Of a stretch of 64,000 bases of DNA, positions 12,151-22,541 are shown piece by piece (position 1 is the stretch's first letter; every line of letters starts with the position of its first letter). This DNA comes from Ganoderma boninense (lineage: Eukaryota; Basidiomycota; Agaricomycetes; Polyporales; Polyporaceae), in the NCBI GenBank assembly GCA_002900995.3, contig CM035314.1, positions 1,783,372 to 1,847,371 on the forward strand, in the 5' to 3' direction. The notes beneath the pieces were generated by a model, which saw nothing but the letters and a program-made list of their open reading frames with translations, searched no databases and was not told where the DNA came from. The translations under genes were made by a program, and so were the position numbers.

Positions 12151-13337
12151 GAAGCTGATTTCGCAGTAGTGTTCGGAGCGGGCGCGTCGAAGGCTATGAA
12201 GGGGAACTGTACGAATGGCCTCCTTGCTGGAGCCCTGTACTTTATAGCACCACTCAGTGCGTCCGAGAGGTGTGACTACAGCCCTTTCCACGGGAGCGGT
12301 TTTCCGACCCCGCCTTCCAGCGTGAAGTACGCGGTGTCATGTAGATTCAAATGTCGCCCGTCATGGGACGAAAGCCCTCTCGAGATTGGGCATAGGTTCT
12401 CACTATTGAACTTGGTAAGTAACCGAAATTTAGGTATGAGATGAGAGTTGATCATGCTGACAGTCCCTCGGATCCAGGCCGTGTGCTCTGACCTGAACTG
12501 AATAAAGGTGGTGAGAATGGTGGCAATAGGTTCATAGGTTCATAGGCTCATTGGCACCCATATAGGTTCCGAAGAGACGTCGTTGACCGGCAACCCATCC
12601 CACAGGATGTCGCCGGAACAAATCGCATATAGATACTCCTTTATGTGAACTGACACTCACCAAATACCATTGAAGGCAACAGGAGTGCCAATTATATGGT
12701 ATCATTTTGTGGAGAGAACGATATTCCTGGATGGTTGAGGGATCGATGGTGGCAAAACACAAGCCCGGAATATGGGACATGGCCGTGGTGTGCCGCAAAC
12801 AGTCAATAAGCGCCAGTTCTTGCGAAAGGCGGCGGTTGCCGGCGGCTCTTCGACGCGCTAGGCGCGTTCACTGGCGGACGTGGAGCATCCGACACGCATC
12901 CTCACTGCTAATTATTTACTCCTATGAGTCTATTTGAATCCACTGTAAATGGCAGATTGGTCATTTCATACAGCTAATGCAAGCACCGAAGCCAAAACCA
13001 TGGCGAGTAAGAATCACTGAATCTGAGTGCGTGTTGAATATTCGATTGGTACCCTTGCCTTAGACACTTACTTGATCGCGCCTGTCGACTGTTTCCCTAC
13101 CACAGCAAGAGCGAATAGCGGTACGGACACACGGAAACCAGTTCCTTTACTAGTACACAGGCATCAGCTGACGAAACCATACTCTATTTGCGCCCTTGGC
13201 TCTCAGGCTCTTCCTTAAGACTCATCTCTTATCGCCCTGTGTTATCGGGCTATCACCTTTCCACCCATTCAGCCGTCTAGCACGAAGGCACCGAAGGGGT
13301 TCGTCCTACTACAAGGAGTGCTGGAAGCACGGCAACC
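12151..13337. other. Intergenic, no gene recognised
   Basis: This 1.19-kb region lies between the divergent hydrolase and amidase start codons, so it holds both promoters. No conserved coding or repeat structure was recognised. Confidence 0.4.
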
Positions 13338-14691
13338 ATGTCTATCCACTCAGTCAAGCGCGCTCAGACTCATCTTGCATGGGATAACAGGTGCGGTGGG
13401 TTAAGCCTTCGCTCGTGCGTCATTATGCTTAATTCCCATCTTCTACAGTATCCCTCCAGTGATCCACGTCTCCTCTGGAGATACAGTCACGTTTGACTGC
13501 CTTGATGCGTCCAATGGCCAAATCACTTCCTCATCCAACACCACCACCCTCGCCTCCCTCAACTTCTCCCAGCTCGACCAGGTGAACGGCCCAGTGCACA
13601 TCGCCGGTGCCCAGCCAGGCGACACCCTCCAGGTGGATGTCTGCGGCCTCGAGACGGCGGACTGGGGTTGGACCGCCCTCATCCCGGGCTTCGGGCTCCT
13701 GGCCGACGAGTTTCCGGAGCCTGCGCTGAAGCTGTGGAAGCTCGTGCATAATGCGGAGGGGAAGGATGTCGTTGGAAATGGGGAGTACGGATATGCGTGG
13801 TTCGACGAGAAGGGGATCCGGATCCCGCTGAAGCCGTTCTGCGGCGAGATGGGCGTCGCCCCTGGGAAAGGCGGGGCGCATTCGACCATCCCGCCCTACG
13901 CGACCGGAGGAAACCTAGACACGAGGCACCTAACTGCGGGGTCGACGCTGTACTTGCCTGTCGAGGTACCGGGCGCGTTATTCTCCATCGGCGTATGTGG
14001 AGCTTTGTTTCCTAGAGCCACGTTGTTTTTGCTGATGGTCGACCCTCAACCTTGCAGGATGGCCACGCAGCCCAGGGCGATGGCGAAGTTTGTGGTGTGT
14101 CTTCATAATTCGTCGTTCGCCTGACTTTTAGCCAGATGGGCATCCTTCATGTTGATATCATTTCCCGCAGGGACTGCAATCGAGACGCCTATGAAGGTGA
14201 CTGTCCGGCTGACAGTGCTGAAGGACAAGGCCTACGTGAAGACTCCTCACTTTACCGCGCGCAACCCTCATGCAGGAACAGAGGAGTTCTATTGCACGAC
14301 TGGCGTTGACTCCGGTATGTGATCCTCTAGCCAGGTGTGCTGAGGTGGGAATAACACCTCTCCCCACAGATATCCGGGAAGCCACCCGCGCCTCTGTTCG
14401 CAACATGATCGGCTTCCTAGGAGCAGAGAAAGGTCTGAGCGCGGTAGATGCATACATGTTATGCAGCGTTGCAGGGGACCTCCGGATGCATGAAGTGGCG
14501 AGTGCTACGGCGATGGCTTTCGTGTGACCTCCTTTGACACTCTTGTTGCGTTTTCTGCCAGGTGGATATGCCAAATTATGTGGTATGTTGTGCTTCTGCA
14601 AGCGAGGTTGTTCCATAAATGATGACCTGATCTTCGTGTTGTCCCACAGATTGGCATGATGCTTCCAAAGTCGATCTTCACGAAAGCGTAA
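13338..14691 (+). CDS. Acetamidase/formamidase family protein
   Basis: A zinc-dependent amidase of the FmdA/AmdA family, which hydrolyses formamide or acetamide to ammonia and the acid. ATG at 13338 starts a short exon (MSIHSVKRAQTHLAWDN). After an intron ending at 13450 the reading continues as SIPPVIHVSSGDTVTFDCLD, the standard N-terminus of the family. Further hallmarks are NGPVHIAGAQPGDTLQVDV, GYAWFDEKG, KPFCGEMGVAPG and the later GGNLDTRHLTAGSTLYLPV. Downstream short exons encode DGHAAQGDGEVC, then IETPMKVTVRLTVLKDK, EEFYCTTGVDS and SAVDAYMLCSVAGDLRMHEV. The TAA is at 14689-14691. No disabling change was found. It may simply serve nitrogen use; a link to the neighbouring tailoring-type enzymes is speculative. 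Confidence 0.85.
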
Positions 14692-16448
14692 ACAACTGTA
14701 CGATCAGGATGACATGCATATATACGCTTGGTTTGCACAAAATGGACGACCCTTTGCAGTGACATGGCTGACTGGCTGAAAAATATCCTCAAAGTGCCAC
14801 AGGAGCGTGAACGATCGCCTGGCTTCGCATCCTCATCCACTTCCCAATACTTCTCCCTCTCGAATCTCAACTTGAACACCTCGCGCATTTTCATCGCGCA
14901 CAAGCCTTCCGAATCCACCTCCTCGCCCCTTCCCGCCGACCTCGTACTCAATTTCGTCCAAATCCAGGCCGGTCTCGGCTGCTATCTACGCAAGACACTC
15001 AGGTGAGGGGGTACGTCCCAGATACGCCCGTCCAGTCCGGCCTTTTTAGCCCTCGCGAGCGCGTCGAAAGCGACTGGGCTCTCAAGGGCGGCTCACGGAG
15101 AAATCTCGAACCAGATCGCCTTCGTTGGTCCGCCGCATGATCGCATTAAAGGATGCACAGAGTCGCTGAGCCAAGCCCATGCACACGGGCCGCCTTTTCG
15201 ACGCCAAGAGCGTCTGAGGGTGCATACGCATTCAATATGTGGCTGTGTCAAGGCACTGCCAGAGGACCTTCCGTAGGTGAAACATCACGAGTCCTCACGT
15301 TCTGCGCTCCTGAAAGTCAATGCACCGGCGAGTAAAGTCATACTGGAGCACCAATTCGGCCCGTCCTCTTGTCCGACCAACGTACGCTCGTGCTGACAAC
15401 TCGCTTTCCTAGGCCCCACCTAGTTCTCTTTGTTCCCGGCGATCTTAAATAAAATGAATAGATGCGCCTATGGCCTGTTCAAGCTCTTGGTAATGTTTCT
15501 TGAGTCACCCGCTCCGGTAGCGACAGGTGTCCAATTACTTTCCCTTCCTGTATGCTCCAAGCTGAGTCTGGCGGACCCATCAGCACTCACTTCACGTCTC
15601 CCAGCCTGTGCTTCTTTCCCATTGCCATTTGATGGGACACGCCAGAACGATAACGGCTGAGGATACAACTCCTGAGTATCCTCCTGGCAATTTGTAATGT
15701 TTGAGTTTAACCTACCTCCTGTAGCAGAGGGACGCTATCGGACCAAGGTGGGTTCAGGCCTAGATGAGGGCCCACGACAATTACGCAAGGTTCAATTGCG
15801 GTGCACCGCCCTTGTAAGCCATCCGGCTGGAAAAGGTCCGTCGCCCCCCACTGTCCCTCGTGGTTGACTATATCACCACCTGACTCCATGTTTGAAACCT
15901 TGCATCAACAATTGAAAGACTCAGACGGAGGACCAGCACCTCGACAGTGTTATCCCGCAACGGATCCATTTCCAGACATGTAAGTTCGGACACCGTGCTC
16001 GATGATTCATCCCTAAAATGTGCTATCGTCCCCGCCTGCTTAGGTGGCTAAATTCTGCCCCCGGTCGACATTCCCCGCTACGAATGCCAAGGTCTGCAAA
16101 CGTCCCGGTTGGATGAATAGAATGGAGTCCAGGCGGAGAACATGTAAATCATTGTGATTCATTCATAGTTCTGCAACGCCGCAACGCCGTTTGAAGGTCA
16201 GCCTGAGCTACAGACCCGTCTCTGAGACATCACGGGCATGACATAGCAGGCATTTGGCCTCCAGCCTTGGCTGTGAAGCCAGAACCGGGACGTAGCCAAA
16301 TCGGAGGGATGATCATCATTTCGACCGGCGTCCGTGCGCGGCTCTGTGCAGTTCACATTATCTGCCGGCCAGACCTTTGAAGCAAAAACTCGAGACAAAG
16401 GCACGGTCGAGGAGCTTTTGGTGCTCGGCGAATTGCGCGTCGACGACG
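14692..16448. other. Long intergenic stretch, no gene assigned
   Basis: About 1.76 kb without a recognisable gene. A short frame at about 14776-15006 (from MADWLKNIL) has uneven composition but no family match and no clear continuation. The right part precedes the secreted-protein gene and is its promoter region. Confidence 0.4.
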
Positions 16449-16454
16449 TATAAA
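16449..16454 (+). promoter_or_regulatory. TATA box of the small secreted protein gene
   Basis: TATAAA lies 86 bp before the ATG at 16535, a normal spacing for a strongly expressed basidiomycete gene with a short leader. Confidence 0.6.
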
Positions 16455-16534
16455 GACCCCCAGCAGCTCCCACTTCGATCCAGGACAACTCGTTCTACCC
16501 ATCTGACGCCTCAACACTTCTCTTCACTTCTACC

Positions 16535-17090
16535 ATGCAGTTCTCGCGTAACTTCTCTACTCTCGCCCTCGTCGTCCTTGCGTTGGCCGGTGTTGGGATG
16601 GCCACGCCGATCGCTGAAGAAGCCGCAGTCGAGGTACGCAAACCATCCTCCGAGCCCCCCATTCCATCCTCCGAGCCCCCCATTCCATCCTCGAGCCGTC
16701 CTGACCCCCACTCTACAGCCCGCGACCTACATCCTCTCGCACGACGAAATGCTGAACTGGCTCGCGACGACCGACGCCGAGCTGACCTTCGTCGGCGCGC
16801 CCATCAACCTGAACCCGCTGACGCGGCGCGCCGCGCAGAACACGATGGTGACGTACTGCAACAAGCGCGCCAACAACGTCTGCGGCGGCTCGTGCACCGT
16901 GTACAACGGCGGCGCGGCGTGCCTCAACACGCCCGGCACGAACTGCCTCGCGGCGACGAACAACGTCGCGTTCTGCGACCGCGGCGGCTGCGGCGGCACG
17001 TGCAACCAGCTCTCGTCGTGCGGCACGCGCCTCGACAACGGGTTTTGCTATACGCCCGGCACGAACTCCATCGTGGTGTCTTCGGCTTGA
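16535..17090 (+). CDS. Small secreted cysteine-rich protein
   Basis: A short secreted protein with a clear signal peptide (MQFSRNFSTLALVVLALAG). Exon 1 runs 16535-16633 and exon 2 16719-17090, giving about 155 residues. The mature protein has a helical lead (ATYILSHDEMLNWLATTDAE). A Cys-rich module follows, with CNKRANNVCGGSC, CLNTPGTNC, CDRGGCGGTC and CGTRLDNGFCYTPGTNS. The even number and spacing of Cys suggest a disulfide-stabilised fold. Similar proteins without assigned function occur in wood-decay fungi; an effector, antimicrobial or wall role would be guesswork. The 85-nt intron contains a 21-bp tandem repeat and no in-frame stop, so its retention would shift the frame into an unrelated Arg-rich tail. 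Confidence 0.8.
16643..16694. repeat. 21-bp tandem repeat inside the intron of the secreted protein gene
   Basis: Two identical 21-bp units (16643-16663 and 16664-16684) and a partial third fill most of the 85-nt intron. The unit starts CCATCCTCCGAG and ends CCCATT. Because 21 is a multiple of three, unit number does not alter the frame of an unspliced message. Confidence 0.85.
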
Positions 17091-17466
17091 GGAAGGTGTG
17101 TCCCATCTTCAGAGTAGACGTCTGCAGCCAGATGCTGACCGTGATATGCCTATGCCTCCAAAGGAGCGCACAGCGCCTCAATGGTGAAGTCATATTGGAC
17201 TCGTAAATTGACGGCGAAGGGCTGGGTGGGGTGATCGTGGCGTATTGACGAGCAGATGAGGTTTCATTATAATAGTTTGACGAAAATCCATACATCTAAG
17301 TCGTGAGTTTCCGTTGACGATGCGTTTGATGACCTTCACGGTTCAATCTGGATGCAACTGGATAGAATAGGTGAAACAGCACGAGTAGTTGAGGGCGTCC
17401 TGTTCTTTGGACTGAACCCACGCGCCTACAACATGCGTACGTAGGCGTACTAACAGCTGAAAACTG
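17091..17466. other. Convergent spacer between secreted protein gene and F-box copy A
   Basis: This 376-bp interval lies between two converging stop codons and presumably holds the 3' ends of both transcripts. Nothing else was recognised. Confidence 0.45.
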
Positions 17467-20413
17467 TTAGAATCGCACCGTCCGGCGACGTGTTTGCCTC
17501 ATGAAAGAAATGTCTCCATCGGCAAAAGGTCGCCCATGCCTATCCAATACGTAGAACGCGAGTCAATACACAAATACTGATGAGAATACGGGCACGAACA
17601 CGCACTTCGTTTCCATGTGGTACGCGACTGCGTGGACCGAGTTCGGCATGCTCAGCGTCTCAGCGTTCCCGCCCGTCGACTCGGGGAGCGTCTTGCAGAC
17701 GGCACAAACGATGGACCAGTCTTCAGGACACGCGGATAAAACGGCCTCGATCTTGCTCTGCGTAGTGCTATCCGCGCGGCGACGGTTGAACGCGAGAGAA
17801 GTGTCAGCCCCCTTTGGCAGGTATGTGATGCAGGGCCCGAGAGAAGAGTCGTGGATCCAGGATGGGCTGTCGCCACAGCCCAGAGCCGAAGCGTTGTGCC
17901 TGAGGGGTCAAGCACAGCACCAGGAAGAGAGTCGTCAGTGGCAGTCGCATCACGCCTGGAGAGGAGGGAACTCACGCCGAGCAGCGAACACGGTGCGTCT
18001 CCCGATGCATCCGCACGTGTTCCACCTGACGAACAACATCCACGCACGTCAGAACTTGAACATTCTACCAGAAACCCACCCCAGAAACGCCAGAAGCGAT
18101 CACACTCACGAACTCGACCCAAGTAAGGTCCCCAGGCAACGGCATCCCCGGGTCCCCGCACGCGCAAAACAGCCGCCCCGTCCTGACGAGCCTCTCCAGC
18201 CTCTCCCGCCCGAGCCCCCTCTTCAAGCCCGCCTCGTCCAAGATCGCGCGCACGACCTCCCTCCCGTCCCTCCACAGGCGCACCCTCGGCTGCTCCCCGG
18301 GCATCCCGACGCGCTTCCTCTTCCAGAACGACAAGCCCGGGTGGCGCTCGCGCCAGTGGCCATGTATCTCGGGCCACGGCAGCGCGCGCGCGCCGCACTC
18401 CCTGCACACGAACAGCGCGTCCGGGCGCGCGAGCGTGAGCTCCACCACGTCCTCCGCGCCCGCGCCCGTGCCGAGCACCGCGCGATCGGGATCCTTCATC
18501 ACCCCCGAGAGGATGCGCCACTCGTACGGGACGACTGCGGCGAGCTCGCACATCGTGTGGCGGACGAGCGGCTGGAGAAAGCCGCGCACGTTGCCGCCGA
18601 CGAGGGCGTAGAACGCGTGTCTGCTGACGGGCACGCGGCCCTCGTTGTGCCACAGGAGCACGTCGAAGACGCTCCCGCCGTCGTGCCTGTTGGGCAGCGT
18701 GCGGCGGTCGAAGTCGGAGGCGTCCGCGTGGTTGTCGACCAGGTGCTGGTACGAGTCGCAGAACTCGGCGCGACGCGCGTCGAGACAGGCGTCGCGGACG
18801 GAGTTGTCGAACGCCTCGCGGCGTTTGACCTCTTCGAAGTGCTGGTCGTGGGACATGGCGCCGCTGGTGCGGATCAGCTCTGGGGTTTCCGACGTCAGAT
18901 AATAGGTGGGTCAGTTGGCAGTGCGGACTCGGGACATTATGTCCGGATTCTTACCTGCGCGGACGTAGATGTTTGGGTCGTAGTGCTTGTTTTTCACGAT
19001 GACCTCGTCCACGTCAACGGGCGGCTGGTACGGCAGCAAGTACTTTCGTTCTTGAATGTCTTTAATAACACTGGTCCTAGTATTTGAGTCTGAGATAGCT
19101 TGTTAGAACACGATAGAACTCACTCTGCCCAGTCTCTAGCCTCCTCTTCGGCGTAGGTCGGCATCCATGATGTCGCAAGCCTGCTCCACCAGAACAGATG
19201 AACGGCGTGCTACAGGACGTATGCAGTCAGTATGCAATTGAATAAAATAGAAATACTCATACTAACAACATGTCGTTGAATGATGTACTCCACCCGTTCA
19301 AGGAGTGCCGCCCGTAATGCTTCCAGGTTTGTCGGAGAAGGCGGCGGCCAGCAATACCGCACCATCTTCTCCAGTTCTGGTAAATAGTACAAGTCCTGAG
19401 GAACATGCGACACGGGATGTAGATGATGTGCCCAGAATTTCCCTTCATCGACGACACTAGAATCTTTTCGTGCAACCTATTGAGTAGAAGATCGTGTATC
19501 CTCTTGGAGAGATAAGCGCACCATAGTCAAACGCCGGTACAAGCATCGTGATTACATCACTAACGAGGTATGGAACATTGCGTAGTAGGTCCGTCCCCGG
19601 ACCCACGCTGGTACAGCGATCAGACACGGTCATGAACTAGTCAATAGCTTGCACTCACTATTTACCCCAACATTCATCACAAAGCCTGACCCGAAGCACG
19701 TAATCCACACAGTATGCCTTGGATTTCGCACAGGACTACGTTTCTGGTTGTCAACAACAGCAACGAGCGCAGGGCTTGGGGTACGTACGAAGCAATGGTG
19801 GTCGAATACCAAGGCTACATACGCCGGCTCGGTGATGTCCTCTGGGCACGGGGGGAAGTCCGGAAGCGAACGCAGAGTGTTCATCCACACAGAACGACTG
19901 CCTCTTGACAATAAGATGAAGCGGAACACCTTCGAAGTTCGAGAAAAATTGAGGAGGTCAAGTGGGTGTAGATGAGATGCGATCTGACGGAAGACTCAAT
20001 ACGAGCACGCGCAAACGACGAGGAAGCTACTGACCTCAAGGAGAGCATCCAGGGGCAAATTCGGAAACTTTGGTTGCCAGCCTGGAAAGAAATGGGGAAT
20101 TTTCGTCTGCTTTCTTGGCTCTGGATGAGCCTGAGGGTTTAAGGAAGATGGCGGAATGTATTGCGACGCCTGTGAGAAGACTAAATGCGCCTATAGTAAG
20201 CAGTGTCCGTCGCAATGCAATGCTCGAGCAGTACCTTCGAAAGTACGATGAGCGTCGCTCCGGTGATGCTCGGCTCTTGGGATGCATACTTGCGGAAGGT
20301 TGAGGTATCTGGGACACTGTTATTATTCTTCGTAGGCGGTTGTCGCTTGTTATTTTCGGAGCGACTTACCTGGCCAACCTCGCGTCGACTGCGTCTGCAA
20401 GTGATACGTTCAT
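17467..20413 (-). CDS. F-box/zinc-finger family protein, copy A
   Basis: A multi-exon member of the local F-box family. ATG at 20413 begins MNVSLADAVDARLAR. The F-box region reads KFPNLPLDALLE then IASHLHPLDLLNFSRTSKVF. Next come an AYCVDYVLRVRLCDECW block, VSDVITMLVPAFDY, DLYYLPELEKMVRYCWPPP and a long C-terminal exon (about 18,856-18,120). That exon holds the first finger, CRECGARALPWPEIHGHWRE then RH, spacing C-X2-C-X12-H-X4-H, followed by LFCACGDP. A last pair of exons holds the second motif, CAVCKTLPEST...VAYHMETK followed by HGRPF. The stop is at 17467-17469. F-box proteins bind SKP1 and bring substrates to SCF ubiquitin ligases; that role is inferred. No disabling change was seen. A 490-residue open frame antisense to this gene is a GC artefact. 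Confidence 0.78.
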
Positions 20414-20571
20414 CCTGATTGGATGAGGGGTATGAGAGGTAGCGCCAGGACGAAGAGAGCAAGCTGGAGGACGGGCAGGATGAGAGCAAAGCAAAGACGG
20501 AAGCCTACACGACCTGGGTCCTGGGATGCGTACGGGAACGCGGCAGCGACGACTGTGCTCGGGTCGTGACT

Positions 20572-20612
20572 TTAGGGCAGGCCAAAAACAAACGCGAAAC
20601 TGCCTGCCCTAA
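20572..20612. promoter_or_regulatory. Inverted pair of CCTGCCCTAA motifs between divergent family members
   Basis: TTAGGGCAGG at 20572-20581 and CCTGCCCTAA at 20603-20612 are a perfect 10-bp inverted repeat with a 21-bp spacer. Each half points towards a family member: copy A on the minus strand and a decayed N-terminal fragment on the plus strand. The same motif precedes copies B, D and E, so this looks like a shared family promoter element rather than a terminator. Confidence 0.6.
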
Positions 20613-20737
20613 ACAATCGCGTTAGCGCCCGTTCCCCGCCCTGTGCCTGCTGGAGAACCCAGCATCCGACGGAGGCCTTGAAGCTTGACGCCCTCTCGCT
20701 CACTCCGACCTACACCTTCCCTGAACGCTGTTTTCGC

Positions 20738-20960
20738 ATGACCTTGACGACTTGCCGCTTTCGCTTGGCCCCCGAACGTATAGACGAGCGACCACTGGCC
20801 CAGCAAGCACCTGCGTTGCCGGGGCGCTACTACTGGGAACAGTTTTATCGTGAACTCCAGTACTCCTCGATTGATGTGCACAGGCTTGCCAGGAAGGACG
20901 TTGGCCGGGACAACATATCTGTGAGTAGATTACTTCATGACATTCAGGCAGGTAAGCACA
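20738..20960 (+). pseudogene. Decayed N-terminal fragment of an F-box family gene
   Basis: The plus strand carries a start region like those of the other copies: MTLTTCRFRLAPERIDERP matches the PERVDERLAR and PERIEERFDR starts of copies B and E. Upstream DNA (about 20603-20700) also resembles that of copy B, including the CCTGCCCTAA motif and a following AATCGCGTTAGCGC-like stretch. No F-box or downstream exons follow, so the copy is truncated. Confidence 0.55.
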
Positions 20961-22435
20961 GCAGTGTCTGCAAATCAGTTCCCGACCAGGTCGATCCACA
21001 CGTGTTTAGAGGTGAGTGGAGGGCAGATTCTCTTCTAGCGATCCCTTAGCTCGTCGTATCGGTGTAGATTATAAAATCACTTAAACGGTTGATTTAAAGC
21101 CGTCCCGGCGATATCATGCTTCCTGGTGTGGTGCATGCTGCATGTGAGTGGATTGCATGATTACGATGCAGAGGGACTTGGGCTGAAAGTTTTCTTTCAT
21201 AGTTCGGGTGAATAGGCAGTGCCCTGTCTGGATCTCGAAACACCAGCTTGATGTTGGTCGGTCCCCCTAGATCCGGCTATTGCTCACTCCGAGGGTTTGA
21301 TGACCAGGGCGAGCTATTCTTCCGAACTTCCTCGACGACCTTTCATTGAAATCTATCAAGTGAGAAGCCCGGATCCGACGGAATCGGAAAGCGTCATCAT
21401 TTAATATTGAGCTTCTCTTCGACCGAGTCGGTAGACAAGAGCGCCTTTTTTGTATGTAAGTCGGTCAACTTCGCGAGTTACTGATCATGCTTTCATCACA
21501 CACCGTCGCGGTCGGCACAGGTGCGTTATGTCTGTGCCCTATTATGTCCTCGTCCGACGCGCACTTCTTCCGCAGCAGCATCCGCTCGACAATCGTTCAC
21601 AGTTGGCTTGATCTCTGGCTCTAGGCAGTAGCGGCTCCCCAACGTGGTGGTGGCCCCGGCGCCTTGCGTGGAATGAAAAGCCTCGGTGTGCATCTTTACC
21701 TTTCTTTCTGATGTCGTAAACCCGAAGCGCTGATTGAATCTGCAGGAGTAGTCTTTTTGGGTACCCTCATGGGGCGTTGTGTCTTGAGCCCAACGCGATC
21801 TCAATGCAGATATGTATCGTCTGGCTTGTCATGCTCATGACTTTATCGCTGGTCGCCTGCTGCCAGCGTACTATTCATTTTATAAACGATCGGACTTGCG
21901 GTATGAAAATTGCACTTGACGCAGTCCACTTATGCATCTATCGGATGGTGCCTGAGAGTGCAATTACACAATGGCGTTCTTCGGCTGGAAGCAACCACCT
22001 ACCTGCGAAGCTTGAAGAACGCAGAAATCCCAAATTCTCCAGAGCCTTTGCATGTATCCAGGTCGGTTCCTGTACCACCCATCGTGATTCAATGGTACTA
22101 CTGAAACATCCTACTACTTACTAGGCTATCCGGCGACCTTGTCGGCGATCTATTTATGTCACGTCATCGTGGCAGCTAATAAGTCACCTCTTTGAATAGA
22201 CGGTTCTAGCGCCCCATTCATTCCGCCTCGGCCCTCCGACAAACGATTCCATGTTGCAGCTAAAACCACGTGTTGCGCGCGTTGCGCTGTTGCCGTCGCC
22301 GTCGATCCCGGGTCGATCTTCTCTTCCGAGGACAGCGACGGCCCCGCACTTTCTGTCATTCCACCTGACCGCGGTGAGAAGGCTCGCGCAAGGAGTTTCT
22401 CACCACCACTGACAATTGCGCACAGTGTGGTCTGT
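20961..22435. other. Intergenic, no gene assigned
   Basis: About 1.5 kb between the truncated F-box fragment and the reductase gene. Short frames occur, for example one ending near 22104 (GVLRLEATTYLRSLKNAEIP), but none can be placed in a family. The right end is the promoter of the reductase. Confidence 0.4.
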
Positions 22436-22442
22436 TATAAAA
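22436..22442 (+). promoter_or_regulatory. TATA box of the adenylate-forming reductase gene
   Basis: TATAAAA lies 106 bp before the ATG at 22542, in a short upstream region with pyrimidine-rich sequence before the start codon. Confidence 0.55.
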
Positions 22443-22541
22443 TGGCTGGTGCGAGCACAGCGATAACAAACAGCTTATCCGAGGCTCTCCTACCCCCGAT
22501 TCCTCCGCTACTCTCCCAGCTGCACTCCACAGACTATCAGA

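Noticed and set aside
14776..15006. Possible gene starting MADWLKNIL
   Set aside because: No family match, no clear continuation past a possible donor at about 15,002, and the opposite strand is equally open.
17615..19087. 490-residue open frame on the plus strand
   Set aside because: It is antisense to F-box copy A, has the Pro/Arg/Ala bias of GC-rich complementary strands and no family similarity; the minus-strand gene explains the region.
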